Source of the DNA: Methanomassiliicoccales archaeon
GTDB lineage: Archaea > Thermoplasmatota > Thermoplasmata > Methanomassiliicoccales > UBA472
Length of the DNA stretch: 34,313 bases
Direction: 5' to 3'
Assembly: GCA_038740345.1 (NCBI GenBank)
Contig: JAVYMA010000002.1
Location: 1-34,313, forward strand
Part shown: positions 25,428 through 32,894 of the stretch, in pieces
How positions within the stretch are numbered: the stretch's first letter is position 1
Layout of the letters: every line of letters starts with the position of its first letter
The notes under the pieces: model-generated
The model's database searches: none
Told to the model about the DNA's origin: nothing
What the model saw: the letters and a program-made list of their open reading frames with translations, nothing else
Position numbers and translations under genes: made by a program

Positions 25428-27371
25428 TCACCTTATGTGGTCCAGGGAGAAGGATCCAATGCTCAGGCCGTGCTTTCCCACGGTGTATCTGATGTAGGAG
25501 CGCGATTGCACCTCACATATGCCTTGCACGGAGAAATAGGTCTTCAGCTGGTCGAGCTTGAAGTCCACCATTCCATCCATGATCGATCCCAACATTTGTA
25601 TTTCTTGCTCGCCGTGCATGCCCTTCTCTATTACATACATGCTTACCGCACCATCTCTCTTCCTGCGTCCACAGAAAGGATTGAGGAAGCGGAAAGCGGT
25701 GTTAGGATCAGAGTAGGCGATCAAAGTGGATACTGAGCGGAAGGCAAGACGATAATATTTGTGCTTCTCCTTGAATTCCTTGGCAACCTTATCCGTGGCT
25801 TCCATTATTCGGTCATGGTCAGTCGGTTCATCGATGTATATAGCATATGGATCCTCAGTCGTCTCTCCCATGCTGCGTGAGTAGGAGTCGATATACCTGA
25901 CCAGCCCAAGGCGCTCATATTCCTCATAGCCAGATATTATCGGTCTCATCTCTTCCCGGATATCCTTCGGGGTCTTATCGGTGATCACCCAGATGCACGG
26001 TACACCTTTCTTCAGACCTTCAGCTATGAATTGGTTGATCATTATCTCCTTGCCGATGAAAGGAGGCCCGTGGATAAGCACATTAGAGCCGAATGGAATC
26101 CCGCCCAATAACAGATCGTCGAAGCGAGAGTTGCCTGTCTTTACCTTGGCTACGGTATATTCAATAGCCCTTTCCTCCTCGCGACGACGAATTTCGTCTT
26201 CTATGATTCCTTGTTCGCGAAGGCGCAACTCCTCCATTTTGGCGTTAAGGAACTTCTCTTTGGCGATTAGCTCCTCCTCTTTGCGCTGCACTTCCGCCTT
26301 TAGCTCCTCCAATCTCTTCTTCAATTCCAATTCGTCAATATTTGTGCTCTCGCGCTTGGCCTCGTCCAATTTTCGTCGCTCGCTGGCCATGAGTTTTTCG
26401 CGATACTCGAGATCCTCTTCGCGACGCAGCAGCTCTTGTTCCTTATAACCCACTACTTCCTTGATCTTGCGCAGCTCATCATCCCGCTCACGCAATTCTA
26501 TTTTGAGCCTGGCAATCTCCTCCTCCATGAGCATCATGCGCTTCTCTTTGAGCTGTATCTCCCGCAGTTTCTGCTCCATCTCCTTAGCGGCCTGTGATGT
26601 GTCCATCTTGGCGAATTTGAGCTCGTCTTCCTTCTGTTGCTCCTCCAGGCTCTTGCGCTTCAATTCTTCCGCCAAGTACTCGACCTTAGCCTTATAGTCC
26701 TTCTCCTTCTCTCTAAACTCCATCTCTTTCTGGCGCAGCTCCGCTTGGAACCGCTCCTCCAACTCAGAAACGGAGGCCACGTCCACAGAATCCAGATACC
26801 CCTCCTCACGACCAATCTTGCGCGATTTCGCCTGGAGCAAAGCCTCCCTTTCTGCTAGCTCCATCTGCTTCTTTATTAACTCTTTCTGATCCTGGGGGAG
26901 GGTTGACATGGCATTCTCGAACTCTCGCCTCATAATAAGATTGGCCTGTTTCTCCTTCTCCAATTCAACTCGAAGATTTTGGTTGGCCTCCACGATTTGC
27001 TTTACCCTCAGCAACAACTCCTTTGGGCCCATATCTATTAAGGACTCCATGGAATAGCCATCCCCCAAAGCCTCCACTATTATGGCCCTCAAATCGTTCA
27101 TGCATGCATCATCAATTAGCAAATGCTCTCCCTGTTCTATGGTTGATTCCGCACTAGAGGTGGAATGGGGGATCACTTCGGAGTTCTCAATGGGCTCCGA
27201 TTCGCTGAGCCAAGAAAGAAGGTTGTCCTCCTCGCCTGTAAGCCATCGGCGAAGCTCCTCGGTTTTGTCAGCGTTCGCCCCGTCGGTAAGGGGTTCCGTC
27301 GAACCTAATTTCTCTGGCTCTGCAACCATTGGCTCATTTCTCAGCTGCGCGGCCTTCTTGGTTGTTCCCAA
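25428..27371 (-). CDS. Long coiled-coil protein fused to a KaiC-like domain with altered Walker A
   Basis: 647 residues. An acidic N-terminal region (1-80) and a short helical segment with SMESLIDMGPKELLLRVKQI (about 100-125) are followed by a continuous coiled coil, about 130-410, rich in E, K, R and L. A KaiC/RecA-type domain follows (about 415-647). Its P-loop reads GPPFIGKE (residues 435-442), so the Ser/Thr after the Lys is replaced by Glu, which should impair Mg-ATP handling. The Walker B-like strand is YYRLAFRSVSTLIAYSD, and the protein ends with MDGMVDFKLDQLKTYFSVQG. The start is a TTG at 27371 with GGAGTGAAGAGGG upstream; an ATG at 27329 is an alternative. Related proteins are often annotated as GvpD-like or RecA-superfamily. 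Function is unknown: a structural or regulatory role is more likely than catalysis. Confidence 0.85.
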   Translation of the reverse strand: MGTTKKAAQLRNEPMVAEPEKLGSTEPLTDGANADKTEELRRWLTGEEDNLLSWLSESEPIENSEVIPHSTSSAESTIEQGEHLLIDDACMNDLRAIIVEALGDGYSMESLIDMGPKELLLRVKQIVEANQNLRVELEKEKQANLIMRREFENAMSTLPQDQKELIKKQMELAEREALLQAKSRKIGREEGYLDSVDVASVSELEERFQAELRQKEMEFREKEKDYKAKVEYLAEELKRKSLEEQQKEDELKFAKMDTSQAAKEMEQKLREIQLKEKRMMLMEEEIARLKIELRERDDELRKIKEVVGYKEQELLRREEDLEYREKLMASERRKLDEAKRESTNIDELELKKRLEELKAEVQRKEEELIAKEKFLNAKMEELRLREQGIIEDEIRRREEERAIEYTVAKVKTGNSRFDDLLLGGIPFGSNVLIHGPPFIGKEIMINQFIAEGLKKGVPCIWVITDKTPKDIREEMRPIISGYEEYERLGLVRYIDSYSRSMGETTEDPYAIYIDEPTDHDRIMEATDKVAKEFKEKHKYYRLAFRSVSTLIAYSDPNTAFRFLNPFCGRRKRDGAVSMYVIEKGMHGEQEIQMLGSIMDGMVDFKLDQLKTYFSVQGICEVQSRSYIRYTVGKHGLSIGSFSLDHIR

Positions 27372-27427
27372 CCCTCTTCACTCCTGATTATATTAACTAC
27401 TTCGTTTCGCACACTCACCCAGACCAT

Positions 27428-27440
27428 ATTAATATATTTC
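27428..27440 (-). promoter_or_regulatory. TATA box for the coiled-coil/KaiC-like gene
   Basis: On the minus strand GAAATATATTAAT lies about 60 nt before the TTG start, implying a leader of about 35 nt. Confidence 0.45.
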
Positions 27441-27516
27441 GTTATGAATAGCATATTTGATTTTCCAGCTGGATGTAGCGTTATTTGCAGGATTGATATT
27501 CAACCCCTTCAGGTCA

Positions 27517-27541
27517 CAGGTATGAATTTCAGTGATACCTG
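27517..27541. repeat. 7-bp inverted repeat with 11-nt loop
   Basis: CAGGTAT and ATACCTG are perfect complements flanking an 11-nt spacer, between two divergent promoters. It lies about 33 nt ahead of the TATA box of the small gene at 27629. It may be an operator or a transcript hairpin. No function can be assigned. Confidence 0.35.
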
Positions 27542-27573
27542 CTTTTTAGGGGCTTTTTGCCAGCACAAAAAAA

Positions 27574-27583
27574 GATTATATAT
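27574..27583 (+). promoter_or_regulatory. TATA box for the 59-residue gene
   Basis: GATTATATAT with an A-rich BRE-like run upstream is centred about 50 nt before the ATG at 27629 and gives a predicted leader of about 25 nt. Confidence 0.5.
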
Positions 27584-27628
27584 CGTGGTAACCTCCTTAC
27601 TAAGGGAACGGTCCATCGGAGGTACTGG

Positions 27629-27808
27629 ATGACAGAGACGAAGGTTCATGTCAAGATCAGCAAGGATGGAGACATGACCCTAAGGGAAGTTTTGCGTAAG
27701 ATACAGGAGATTCAGGAGGAGAACCCAGACCTAGATGTATTCTTCGATGGGGATATGTATGCCATATGCTCTAGACCACGTAAGCCAGAGGAGAGAAGAA
27801 GAAATTAA
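27629..27808 (+). CDS. Small charged protein of unknown function (59 residues)
   Basis: The start ATG at 27629 is set by a perfect GGAGGT ending 5 nt upstream. A TATA box about 50 nt upstream supports a real, separately transcribed gene. The protein is predicted as strand-helix-strand (KVHVKISKDG, LREVLRKIQEIQEENPDLDV, FFDGDMYAICSRP) with a basic tail, a compact alpha/beta fold. It has no membrane segment, and its single cysteine cannot form a metal site alone. Longer in-frame starts (27557) precede the likely transcription start and are rejected. The deoxyhypusine-synthase-like gene follows after 75 nt on the same strand. I do not recognise the family. Confidence 0.75.
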   Translation: MTETKVHVKISKDGDMTLREVLRKIQEIQEENPDLDVFFDGDMYAICSRPRKPEERRRN

Positions 27809-27883
27809 AAAGGGTAAGAGGGGCTCGTGGTGAGAGGGACAAAGTGGAAATACTAGGTTTCGATACATCTCTCGGTTGACTCC

Positions 27884-28945
27884 ATGGTCAAAAGATCTGA
27901 TGTGTTGAAGGAGAAGGTCAAAGCCATCGATTTCGATAAGATCACAACGGTCGCGGACCTGGTCGAGGCTTATAAAGATAGCTCCATACAAAGTAGGGCT
28001 CTTGCCACCTGTGCTATAGTTTACGAGAAAGCACTTTCAGATAAAAGCCGACCTACAATTATTCTCGGTCTAGCTGGCCCCCTCGTCGCCGCCGGCTTGA
28101 GAAAAGTCATCGCGGACATGGTCAAATTCGGCATCGTGGATGCCATTGTGAGCATTGGCGCCATTCCTTATCAGGACTTCTATCAAGCGCGCGGCTATCA
28201 TCATTGGAAGACATCCCCGCGCACGGACGACTTGGCTTTGAGGGAATTGTTCATCGATCGCATTTATGACACCTTGGTGGACGAGAACAAGTTCCGCGAA
28301 ACAGACGCCTATATAGGAAAGATCGCGGGAGAATTGGAACCGAGAGCATACTCCAGCCGCGAATTCATGTCCATCTTGGGCCAGGAATGCGAGAAGGATA
28401 AGGCATCGATCCTGGGCAACGCCTACAAATACGGCGTTCCCATATTTGTCCCTGCTCTCAATGACAGCTCCATCGGCATTGGACTGACAGGGCTGTACGT
28501 GGAAAGGCGGAGGGCCGGTAAGGACTTCATGCGCATCGACCCCATACGTGACAACTGGGAGCTAACGCAATTGAAGATACATGCGGACAAGACCGCCGTC
28601 ATTTACATCGGTGGAGGAGTGCCGAAGAACTACATCCAACAAACAGAGGTCATTTGCGAGACGCTGGGTTATGATAAAGGAGGACACCACTACGCTATTC
28701 AGATTACTCAAGATACACCCCAATGGGGAGGGCTATCGGGCTGCACCTTCGAAGAGGCACAGTCTTGGGGCAAGATAAATCGGGATGCGGAAAAATCTGT
28801 GGCCTATGTGGAAGCGTCTATCGGCCTGAGCCTTCTTGTGGGTTATATCCTTCAGAAAAAGTTGTGGAAAGGACGGAAGCGTTTAAGCTACGAGTGGGAC
28901 GGAGATATGCTGAAGTCAGTAAAGCAAGTTCCGCTGGGACTCTAA
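27884..28945 (+). CDS. Deoxyhypusine synthase family protein (DHS-like)
   Basis: 353 residues of the DHS fold, which uses NAD and spermidine-type polyamines. Canonical DHS makes deoxyhypusine on translation factor aIF5A. The catalytic-lysine motif is present as EAQSWGKI (K297), along with IYIGGGVPKNY and GGHHYAIQI-TQDTPQWGGLSG. However, the N-terminal signature is GLAGPLVAAGLRKVI with SIGAIPYQDFYQARG, rather than the GLTSNLISSG-type segment of canonical eukaryotic DHS. This resembles the DHS-like branch, some members of which act on small amines instead of aIF5A. So the family is clear but the substrate is not. The ATG lacks a strong Shine-Dalgarno. Neighbours give no pathway clue. Confidence 0.88.
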   Translation: MVKRSDVLKEKVKAIDFDKITTVADLVEAYKDSSIQSRALATCAIVYEKALSDKSRPTIILGLAGPLVAAGLRKVIADMVKFGIVDAIVSIGAIPYQDFYQARGYHHWKTSPRTDDLALRELFIDRIYDTLVDENKFRETDAYIGKIAGELEPRAYSSREFMSILGQECEKDKASILGNAYKYGVPIFVPALNDSSIGIGLTGLYVERRRAGKDFMRIDPIRDNWELTQLKIHADKTAVIYIGGGVPKNYIQQTEVICETLGYDKGGHHYAIQITQDTPQWGGLSGCTFEEAQSWGKINRDAEKSVAYVEASIGLSLLVGYILQKKLWKGRKRLSYEWDGDMLKSVKQVPLGL

Positions 28946-28997
28946 TTACTACCTGAATGAGCCCCAAAATTAGTACCCTATGCCCCAAAGAGGAGAG

Positions 28998-29588
28998 ATG
29001 ACGCGCAAAAGAGGTAGAGCTACCATCGGGCTATGGAATTCATATGACCCCAATAATTTTCGGGAAGCTCACCGGCGCATACTCGCTCGCGCAGGCCCTC
29101 TAGCCTTGGCCTATGAGATGAATCTTGCCACCTTCGGATTCCCCTTCCCGAAAGAATTGAACACTCCCCAAGAAATGGCAGATTGGATTGCTACCACAAC
29201 GAGTATAGGAGAGGATGGTTCTTATCTTAAGGAGCTGGCAAAAAAAGGTCGATTCCAGAGCTTTTCCTACTTCAGCAGAGGCTCGCCTCCCCAGCTAGGA
29301 GAGCTCGTTTTGACTACTTGTGAACCAGACTCGGCTAAGGCAAGGATAGTTGATGACATAGTAGATCTGCTCGCTTCAGGGACGAGCATTTGCCTTATTT
29401 TCGGCACAGGACCGAAGGGGGTGCCTAGGGATTTGCGTGAGCTGGTATCAAATCATCTTGACATCACCTTCGGTGGGCATTCCTTAGAGACATGCACCGC
29501 TCTGGGGGCAGTAGCAGCCGTAATCGCGCATAAAATGCGAGACCGATTTCTTCTGACAGAGTTACGCTCTGGAGACTTACATGTTTGA
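28998..29588 (+). CDS. DUF531 family protein
   Basis: About 196 residues with the DUF531 hallmark TIGLWNSYDP followed by FREAHRRILARAGPLALAYEMNLATFGFPFP. The C-terminal half has an alternating alpha/beta pattern with SICLIFGTGPKGVPRDL and FGGHSLETCTALGAVAAVI. That glycine-rich arrangement is reminiscent of SPOUT-type (knotted) RNA methyltransferases, a guess based on pattern only. GAGG lies 4 nt before the ATG at 28998. An ATG six codons upstream (28980) has no such site. It is 52 nt after the DHS-like gene on the same strand and may be cotranscribed. DUF531 is an archaeal family of unknown function. Confidence 0.83.
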   Translation: MTRKRGRATIGLWNSYDPNNFREAHRRILARAGPLALAYEMNLATFGFPFPKELNTPQEMADWIATTTSIGEDGSYLKELAKKGRFQSFSYFSRGSPPQLGELVLTTCEPDSAKARIVDDIVDLLASGTSICLIFGTGPKGVPRDLRELVSNHLDITFGGHSLETCTALGAVAAVIAHKMRDRFLLTELRSGDLHV

Positions 29589-30265
29589 AGCGTTCGGTCG
29601 CACCGCCAATAAGAAGGATTCGACTGGCGAGAATTCAAAAAGGCTCAGCTTTGTTAACAACATATTCCCTTCCAATTTTATGCCAGGCATTAACATCCTC
29701 TCTCCTACATTCTTGACCCTCGGCTCATTCATATGCCTAATCATCTGAACTCTTCTGAAGGGCGTCGGAGCGAGCTCCAAGAGACCTGAAGGGGACACGC
29801 AATCGATTAACCCATTTTATTTGTTATCACTTCGAGCACAATTAATCACGATTAACTCATGCCCCTTTCTGTGAAGATATCGCAAACAAGTCACGCGGTA
29901 AATCAGGTCGGGCCCTTTTATTCAAGCATATAATCTTTGTATTTTCCTCTACAAATGCCAAATCGCCTAGGCCTTCGCCAAATTCAGGAATCACAACTCC
30001 ATTCTCCCCTCTTTCCAATTTTTCGTAGCAAGGGCGTCGCCACGTCTCACTGAAATGTGACATCAAGGCTCTGCCTGATAGCTCTGCTGAGCATAATTCA
30101 CATAAAAGTTAAGGATCAAGCATTTATGCTTCCCCTGGCGAAACATCCATGAGTATAATTCGCCATAAATCTCCAATAACCTCCAGTGATGATTGAGATA
30201 GGTAAAAGTAAAACGATTTTGAACCTCAACCAAGATAAAAGCCCTTCTTGCCCATCAAATCATAT
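29589..30265. other. Gene-poor, AT-rich interval
   Basis: About 680 nt between the DUF531 gene and the 3' end of purM. It holds no tRNA, repeat array or recognisable family. Two short minus-strand ORFs occur: 29577-29798, which I consider spurious, and 29857-30063, listed separately with low confidence. The stretch 30070-30250 is AT-rich and contains no start with a credible ribosome-binding site. It may include the downstream regulatory tails of both flanking genes or an unrecognised small RNA. Confidence 0.5.
29857..30063 (-). CDS. Possible small protein, 68 residues (low confidence)
   Basis: An open frame from ATG at 30063 with balanced amino-acid use (MSHFSETWRRPCYEKLERG and a middle rich in Gly and acidic residues). 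There is no Shine-Dalgarno, and only a weak AT-rich element lies upstream. No family is recognised. It is reported because it is the only frame in this interval that does not look like random translation. It may still be chance. Confidence 0.25.
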   Translation of the reverse strand: MSHFSETWRRPCYEKLERGENGVVIPEFGEGLGDLAFVEENTKIICLNKRARPDLPRDLFAISSQKGA

Positions 30266-31276
30266 TCAATAAGAATGATATTCTAGGTCCAGAGGAGAAC
30301 AGACGACTCCTTGGCCCTCCTCAACGCTCCCCACGATCTTGGCTCCTTTCCCTAATAGTTGCAAAGCTTCCTTAGAATCATTCTCTCTGAGCACTACCGC
30401 GAATCCCATACCCATATTGAAGGTCTGATACATCTCCTTATCTTCGATGTCCCCAAGCTCTTGTAGAAGTTGGAATATGGGTTGAGGTCTTAGCGGTCTG
30501 GAGATGGTGAAGCGAACGCCTTTTTTCAAGCGAACGAAATTGCGCAGACCCCCTCCGGTGATATCCACCATGCCTGTAGGGTGCACCACTTCGAGCATTC
30601 TTAGCACCTTTCGGACATAGATAGCGGTAGGCTGCAATAACTCCTCACCCACCGTTCTTTTCAACTCAGGCGGGCGCTCATGCAGAGGTACCTGACTTCT
30701 CTCCAACACCTTTCTTGCCAATGTAAGGCCATTAGAATGTACGCCCGAAGATGGCAAGCCGATTATGACATCTCCCACCTTGACTTCAGCACCAGTCACT
30801 ATCTTATCCTTTGGGACGAATCCGAGGCAGCTGCCCGATAGGTCCACTCCTTGAACTATCTCAGGTAGCACTGCTATCTCTCCACCAACAATTTCACAGT
30901 TGGACAATCTGGCACCCTTTTCCAGCCCCATTCCGATGGCCTCGGTTATTACAGGATCAGGCCTATCCATGGCGATATAGTCAACGAAGGCCAAAGGCTC
31001 AGCTCCGACGCAGATGGTGTCATTAACGTTCATGGCGATGCAGTCGATCCCTACCGTATCCCACTTTCGCATGGCCTGGGCTACCAATAGCTTTGTGCCC
31101 ACCCCATCTGTGCAGAGGGTTAGCGCCACATCGCCAAAGTCGATGAGGGAGGTGAATTGGCCCTTGACCTCCATCATTGTGCCTCGGCCACCGCGTCTAT
31201 GTCTCAGCTGTTTTATCAAGGAAGATATAGCTTTCGATTTCGCCTCAATGTCCACTCCGGCTTTGGCGTATGTCAT
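30266..31276 (-). CDS. purM: Phosphoribosylformylglycinamidine cyclo-ligase (AIR synthetase)
   Basis: PurM closes the imidazole ring in step 5 of purine biosynthesis, turning FGAM and ATP into AIR. The 336 residues show the family's N-terminal MTYAKAGVDIEA, the ATP-binding CTDGVGTKL, GIDCIAMNVNDTICVGAEPL with FVDYIA, GGE-A-LPEIV, and the glycine-rich GLPSSGVHSNGLTLAR and DITGGGLRN motifs. The ATG at 31276 is preferred because GAGG stands 5 nt before it and the family normally begins here. An ATG 15 nt upstream (31291) is in frame. AIR is also the substrate of ThiC, encoded elsewhere in the window, so the two enzymes are metabolically linked though not co-located. No other purine genes adjoin. 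Confidence 0.96.
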   Translation of the reverse strand: MTYAKAGVDIEAKSKAISSLIKQLRHRRGGRGTMMEVKGQFTSLIDFGDVALTLCTDGVGTKLLVAQAMRKWDTVGIDCIAMNVNDTICVGAEPLAFVDYIAMDRPDPVITEAIGMGLEKGARLSNCEIVGGEIAVLPEIVQGVDLSGSCLGFVPKDKIVTGAEVKVGDVIIGLPSSGVHSNGLTLARKVLERSQVPLHERPPELKRTVGEELLQPTAIYVRKVLRMLEVVHPTGMVDITGGGLRNFVRLKKGVRFTISRPLRPQPIFQLLQELGDIEDKEMYQTFNMGMGFAVVLRENDSKEALQLLGKGAKIVGSVEEGQGVVCSPLDLEYHSY

Positions 31277-31335
31277 CCGTTCCTCGCTCATCCGAATCGC
31301 CTAAGTAATCAGACATGATGGAAATAATCTTCTGC

Positions 31336-31632
31336 CTAGGATCTCTTTATCTCAGGGCCTTTGAGGCAATGATAATCTTCCTTGAGAGAGAGTTCTAGAT
31401 GGACAGGGCAGTCATGGCAAAGGCAGCCCAGCCGCTTGTCTATGCACATGGGGCTGCGCGAGGCCACACAATAAAGGCGCTCCGCGCTCTTCTTAGCGCA
31501 CTCGTTGTGCGTCGGGCAATTGTAGCATTGACAAATATCCATTCTGGATAATATCCAGGCGGTGAACTCCTCATCGGGCATCCTCTCGAGGTTCCTTTTA
31601 CTCGCCCCCCCTGGCCTTGGGCTACCTCTCAT
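31336..31632 (-). CDS. Cysteine-rich DUF2769 protein
   Basis: 98 residues with ten cysteines arranged as CQCYNCPTHNEC, a mid-protein C-x(8)-C pair, and GCLCHDCPVHLELSL...YHC. This matches the DUF2769 pattern of small archaeal proteins common in methanogens. The cysteine pairs suggest binding of zinc or an iron-sulfur cluster. GGTGAG lies just before the ATG. The start overlaps the stop of the preceding small ORF by ATGA, suggesting coupled translation if that ORF is real. It runs toward purM, the next gene downstream on the same strand's reading order being separated by about 45 nt. Confidence 0.82.
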   Translation of the reverse strand: MRGSPRPGGASKRNLERMPDEEFTAWILSRMDICQCYNCPTHNECAKKSAERLYCVASRSPMCIDKRLGCLCHDCPVHLELSLKEDYHCLKGPEIKRS

Positions 31633-31847
31633 CCTCTCACCTTATGGATTTGATTCTCCTTTGAATATTTCAAATGATGCAAGAAAATAATACCAAATTT
31701 GTCCATTTCCTCGTTTACGAATCCTCGGCTAGCCACCTCATCCGTCCTTATGAAATTCGTTCCGATACGGTATTCTACCTCGCTTTCGACTCCTTGGGGG
31801 AATATGAATTCATGTCTAGCATCATGCGATGGGGGGAAGACATCCAA
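31629..31847 (-). CDS. Possible small upstream protein overlapping the DUF2769 gene
   Basis: 72 residues from a TTG at 31847. Its stop shares ATGA with the DUF2769 start, a classic coupling overlap. The sequence is mixed and soluble (GTNFIRTDEVASRGFVNEEM), with no recognised domain. The TTG has AAGGA directly adjacent, which is poor spacing, and competing frames exist on both strands. The overlap is the main support. The DUF2769 gene has its own good ribosome-binding site and would not need this ORF. Confidence 0.35.
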   Translation of the reverse strand: MDVFPPSHDARHEFIFPQGVESEVEYRIGTNFIRTDEVASRGFVNEEMDKFGIIFLHHLKYSKENQIHKVRG

Positions 31848-31932
31848 TCCTTTTCTTCCATCCTTAATACAATTTTACAGACTTTTTATTGACCTCTGAT
31901 TCCTTTTTTTAGTGTTCAACATCGTGGACAAA

Positions 31933-31941
31933 GCTTTATTC
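31933..31941 (+). promoter_or_regulatory. TATA-like box for rlmE
   Basis: GCTTTATTC is centred about 26 nt before the ATG at 31963. Transcription would start at or next to the start codon, consistent with a leaderless mRNA and with the weak Shine-Dalgarno there. Confidence 0.4.
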
Positions 31942-31962
31942 CTGTGATCGGATGGGTAACTC

Positions 31963-32583
31963 ATGTCAAAGCGCTGGCTAGCAGAGCGCAAGAAAGATCC
32001 ATATTATAAGGCGGCAAAGAAAATGGATTACCGTAGCCGAGCCTCCTTCAAGCTTATGCAGATTGATGACAAGTTCAGGATTCTCAAGCCTGGATATACC
32101 GTGGCCGATTTGGGGGCGGCTCCAGGTGGATGGCTCCAGGTAGCGGTGCAGCGGGTGGGCAAAAATGGAAAGGTAGTGGGCGTGGATCTTCAACCGATAG
32201 AGCCGCTTGATGGCGCCGTGACCATACAGGGTGACATGCGTAAGGAGGAAACAGTCTCAAACGTTCTAGAAACAATAGGTGGGAAGGCCGACGTTGTGCT
32301 TTCTGATATGAGCCCCAACATCTCGGGCAATTACAGCATGGACCACGCTCGCTCGGTGGATCTTTGCGAGCATGCGCTTAAGTTCGCGGTCGAGGTGCTC
32401 AAGCCGGGAGGGACGCTGGTGATGAAGGTGTTCGAGGGTGACATGATGCAAGATCTCATGAGGAAGGTAAAATCAGTTTTCAATGAAGTCAGGCTGTATG
32501 GGCCCGAGGCTTCGAGGGCGAGCAGCTCGGAGATCTATATCATCGCCCGAGGATTCCGAGCGAAAGAGGAGAGAGGGCTGTAA
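31963..32583 (+). CDS. rlmE: 23S rRNA 2'-O-ribose methyltransferase RlmE/FtsJ
   Basis: An SAM-dependent enzyme that methylates the ribose of a uridine in the peptidyl-transferase region of 23S rRNA. 206 residues, the typical length. It begins RWLAERKKDPYYKAAKKMDYRSRASFKL, the FtsJ N-terminal signature with the first catalytic Lys. The SAM loop is DLGAAPGGW (about residues 49-57), followed by VVGVDLQPI. The remaining tetrad members are D in LSDMSPNISG, K in LVMKVFEG and E in SSSEIYIIARG, giving K-D-K-E. All catalytic residues are intact. It diverges from the DUF2769 cluster and precedes a small gene by about 60 nt. Confidence 0.95.
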   Translation: MSKRWLAERKKDPYYKAAKKMDYRSRASFKLMQIDDKFRILKPGYTVADLGAAPGGWLQVAVQRVGKNGKVVGVDLQPIEPLDGAVTIQGDMRKEETVSNVLETIGGKADVVLSDMSPNISGNYSMDHARSVDLCEHALKFAVEVLKPGGTLVMKVFEGDMMQDLMRKVKSVFNEVRLYGPEASRASSSEIYIIARGFRAKEERGL

Positions 32584-32613
32584 TTTCGTATCATGCAAGC
32601 TAGACTTCGAAAA

Positions 32614-32630
32614 GGTTTATTGCATATATT
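32614..32630 (+). promoter_or_regulatory. TATA region for the small gene at 32646
   Basis: GGTTTATTGCATATATT holds two overlapping TATA-like boxes with AAAAG ahead as BRE. The first is centred about 26 nt before ATG 32646, again suggesting a leaderless or nearly leaderless transcript. Confidence 0.5.
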
Positions 32631-32645
32631 TGCATGCATGAATCG

Positions 32646-32894
32646 ATGCTGACCTACATCACGGTAATATTCAGCTCGGAAGGAGCCAAGCCCTCCAAGG
32701 TTTTCGACGCCTTGAACAACATGGGGTTCAAGCCCACAACAGGCAACTATGATGCCGTCTACACTTGGGACAAGAAGGCCACTTTAGAGGACGCTATTTT
32801 CTTGGCGGACAAAGTGGTGATGTCTCTCAAGGGAATGGGGGTCCTGGTGAAGCTGGAGACCGTGGGCAATAACGAAGATAAGCATGAGGATTGA
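32646..32894 (+). CDS. Conserved-looking small protein of unknown function (82 residues)
   Basis: From ATG 32646 the protein starts MLTYITVIFSSEGAKPSKVF, with predicted strand-helix-strand-helix order: TYITVIFSSE, PSKVFDALNNMGF, YDAVYTWDK, LEDAIFLADKVVMSLKGM, VLVKLETVG. This is a ferredoxin-like alpha/beta pattern. An upstream ATG (32634) would add four residues but sits too close to the predicted promoter. No catalytic or metal-binding residues stand out. It overlaps the start of the next gene by 11 nt if that gene begins at 32884. I do not recognise the family. Confidence 0.75.
   Translation: MLTYITVIFSSEGAKPSKVFDALNNMGFKPTTGNYDAVYTWDKKATLEDAIFLADKVVMSLKGMGVLVKLETVGNNEDKHED

Noticed and set aside
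26461-26858. Ser- and Leu-rich plus-strand ORFs opposite the coiled coil
   Set aside because: Complement of Glu/Lys/Arg codons in the coiled-coil gene. Composition is explained entirely by the real gene.
29577-29798. 73-codon minus-strand ORF overlapping the DUF531 stop
   Set aside because: No ribosome-binding site, no recognisable domain, and it overlaps a solid gene.
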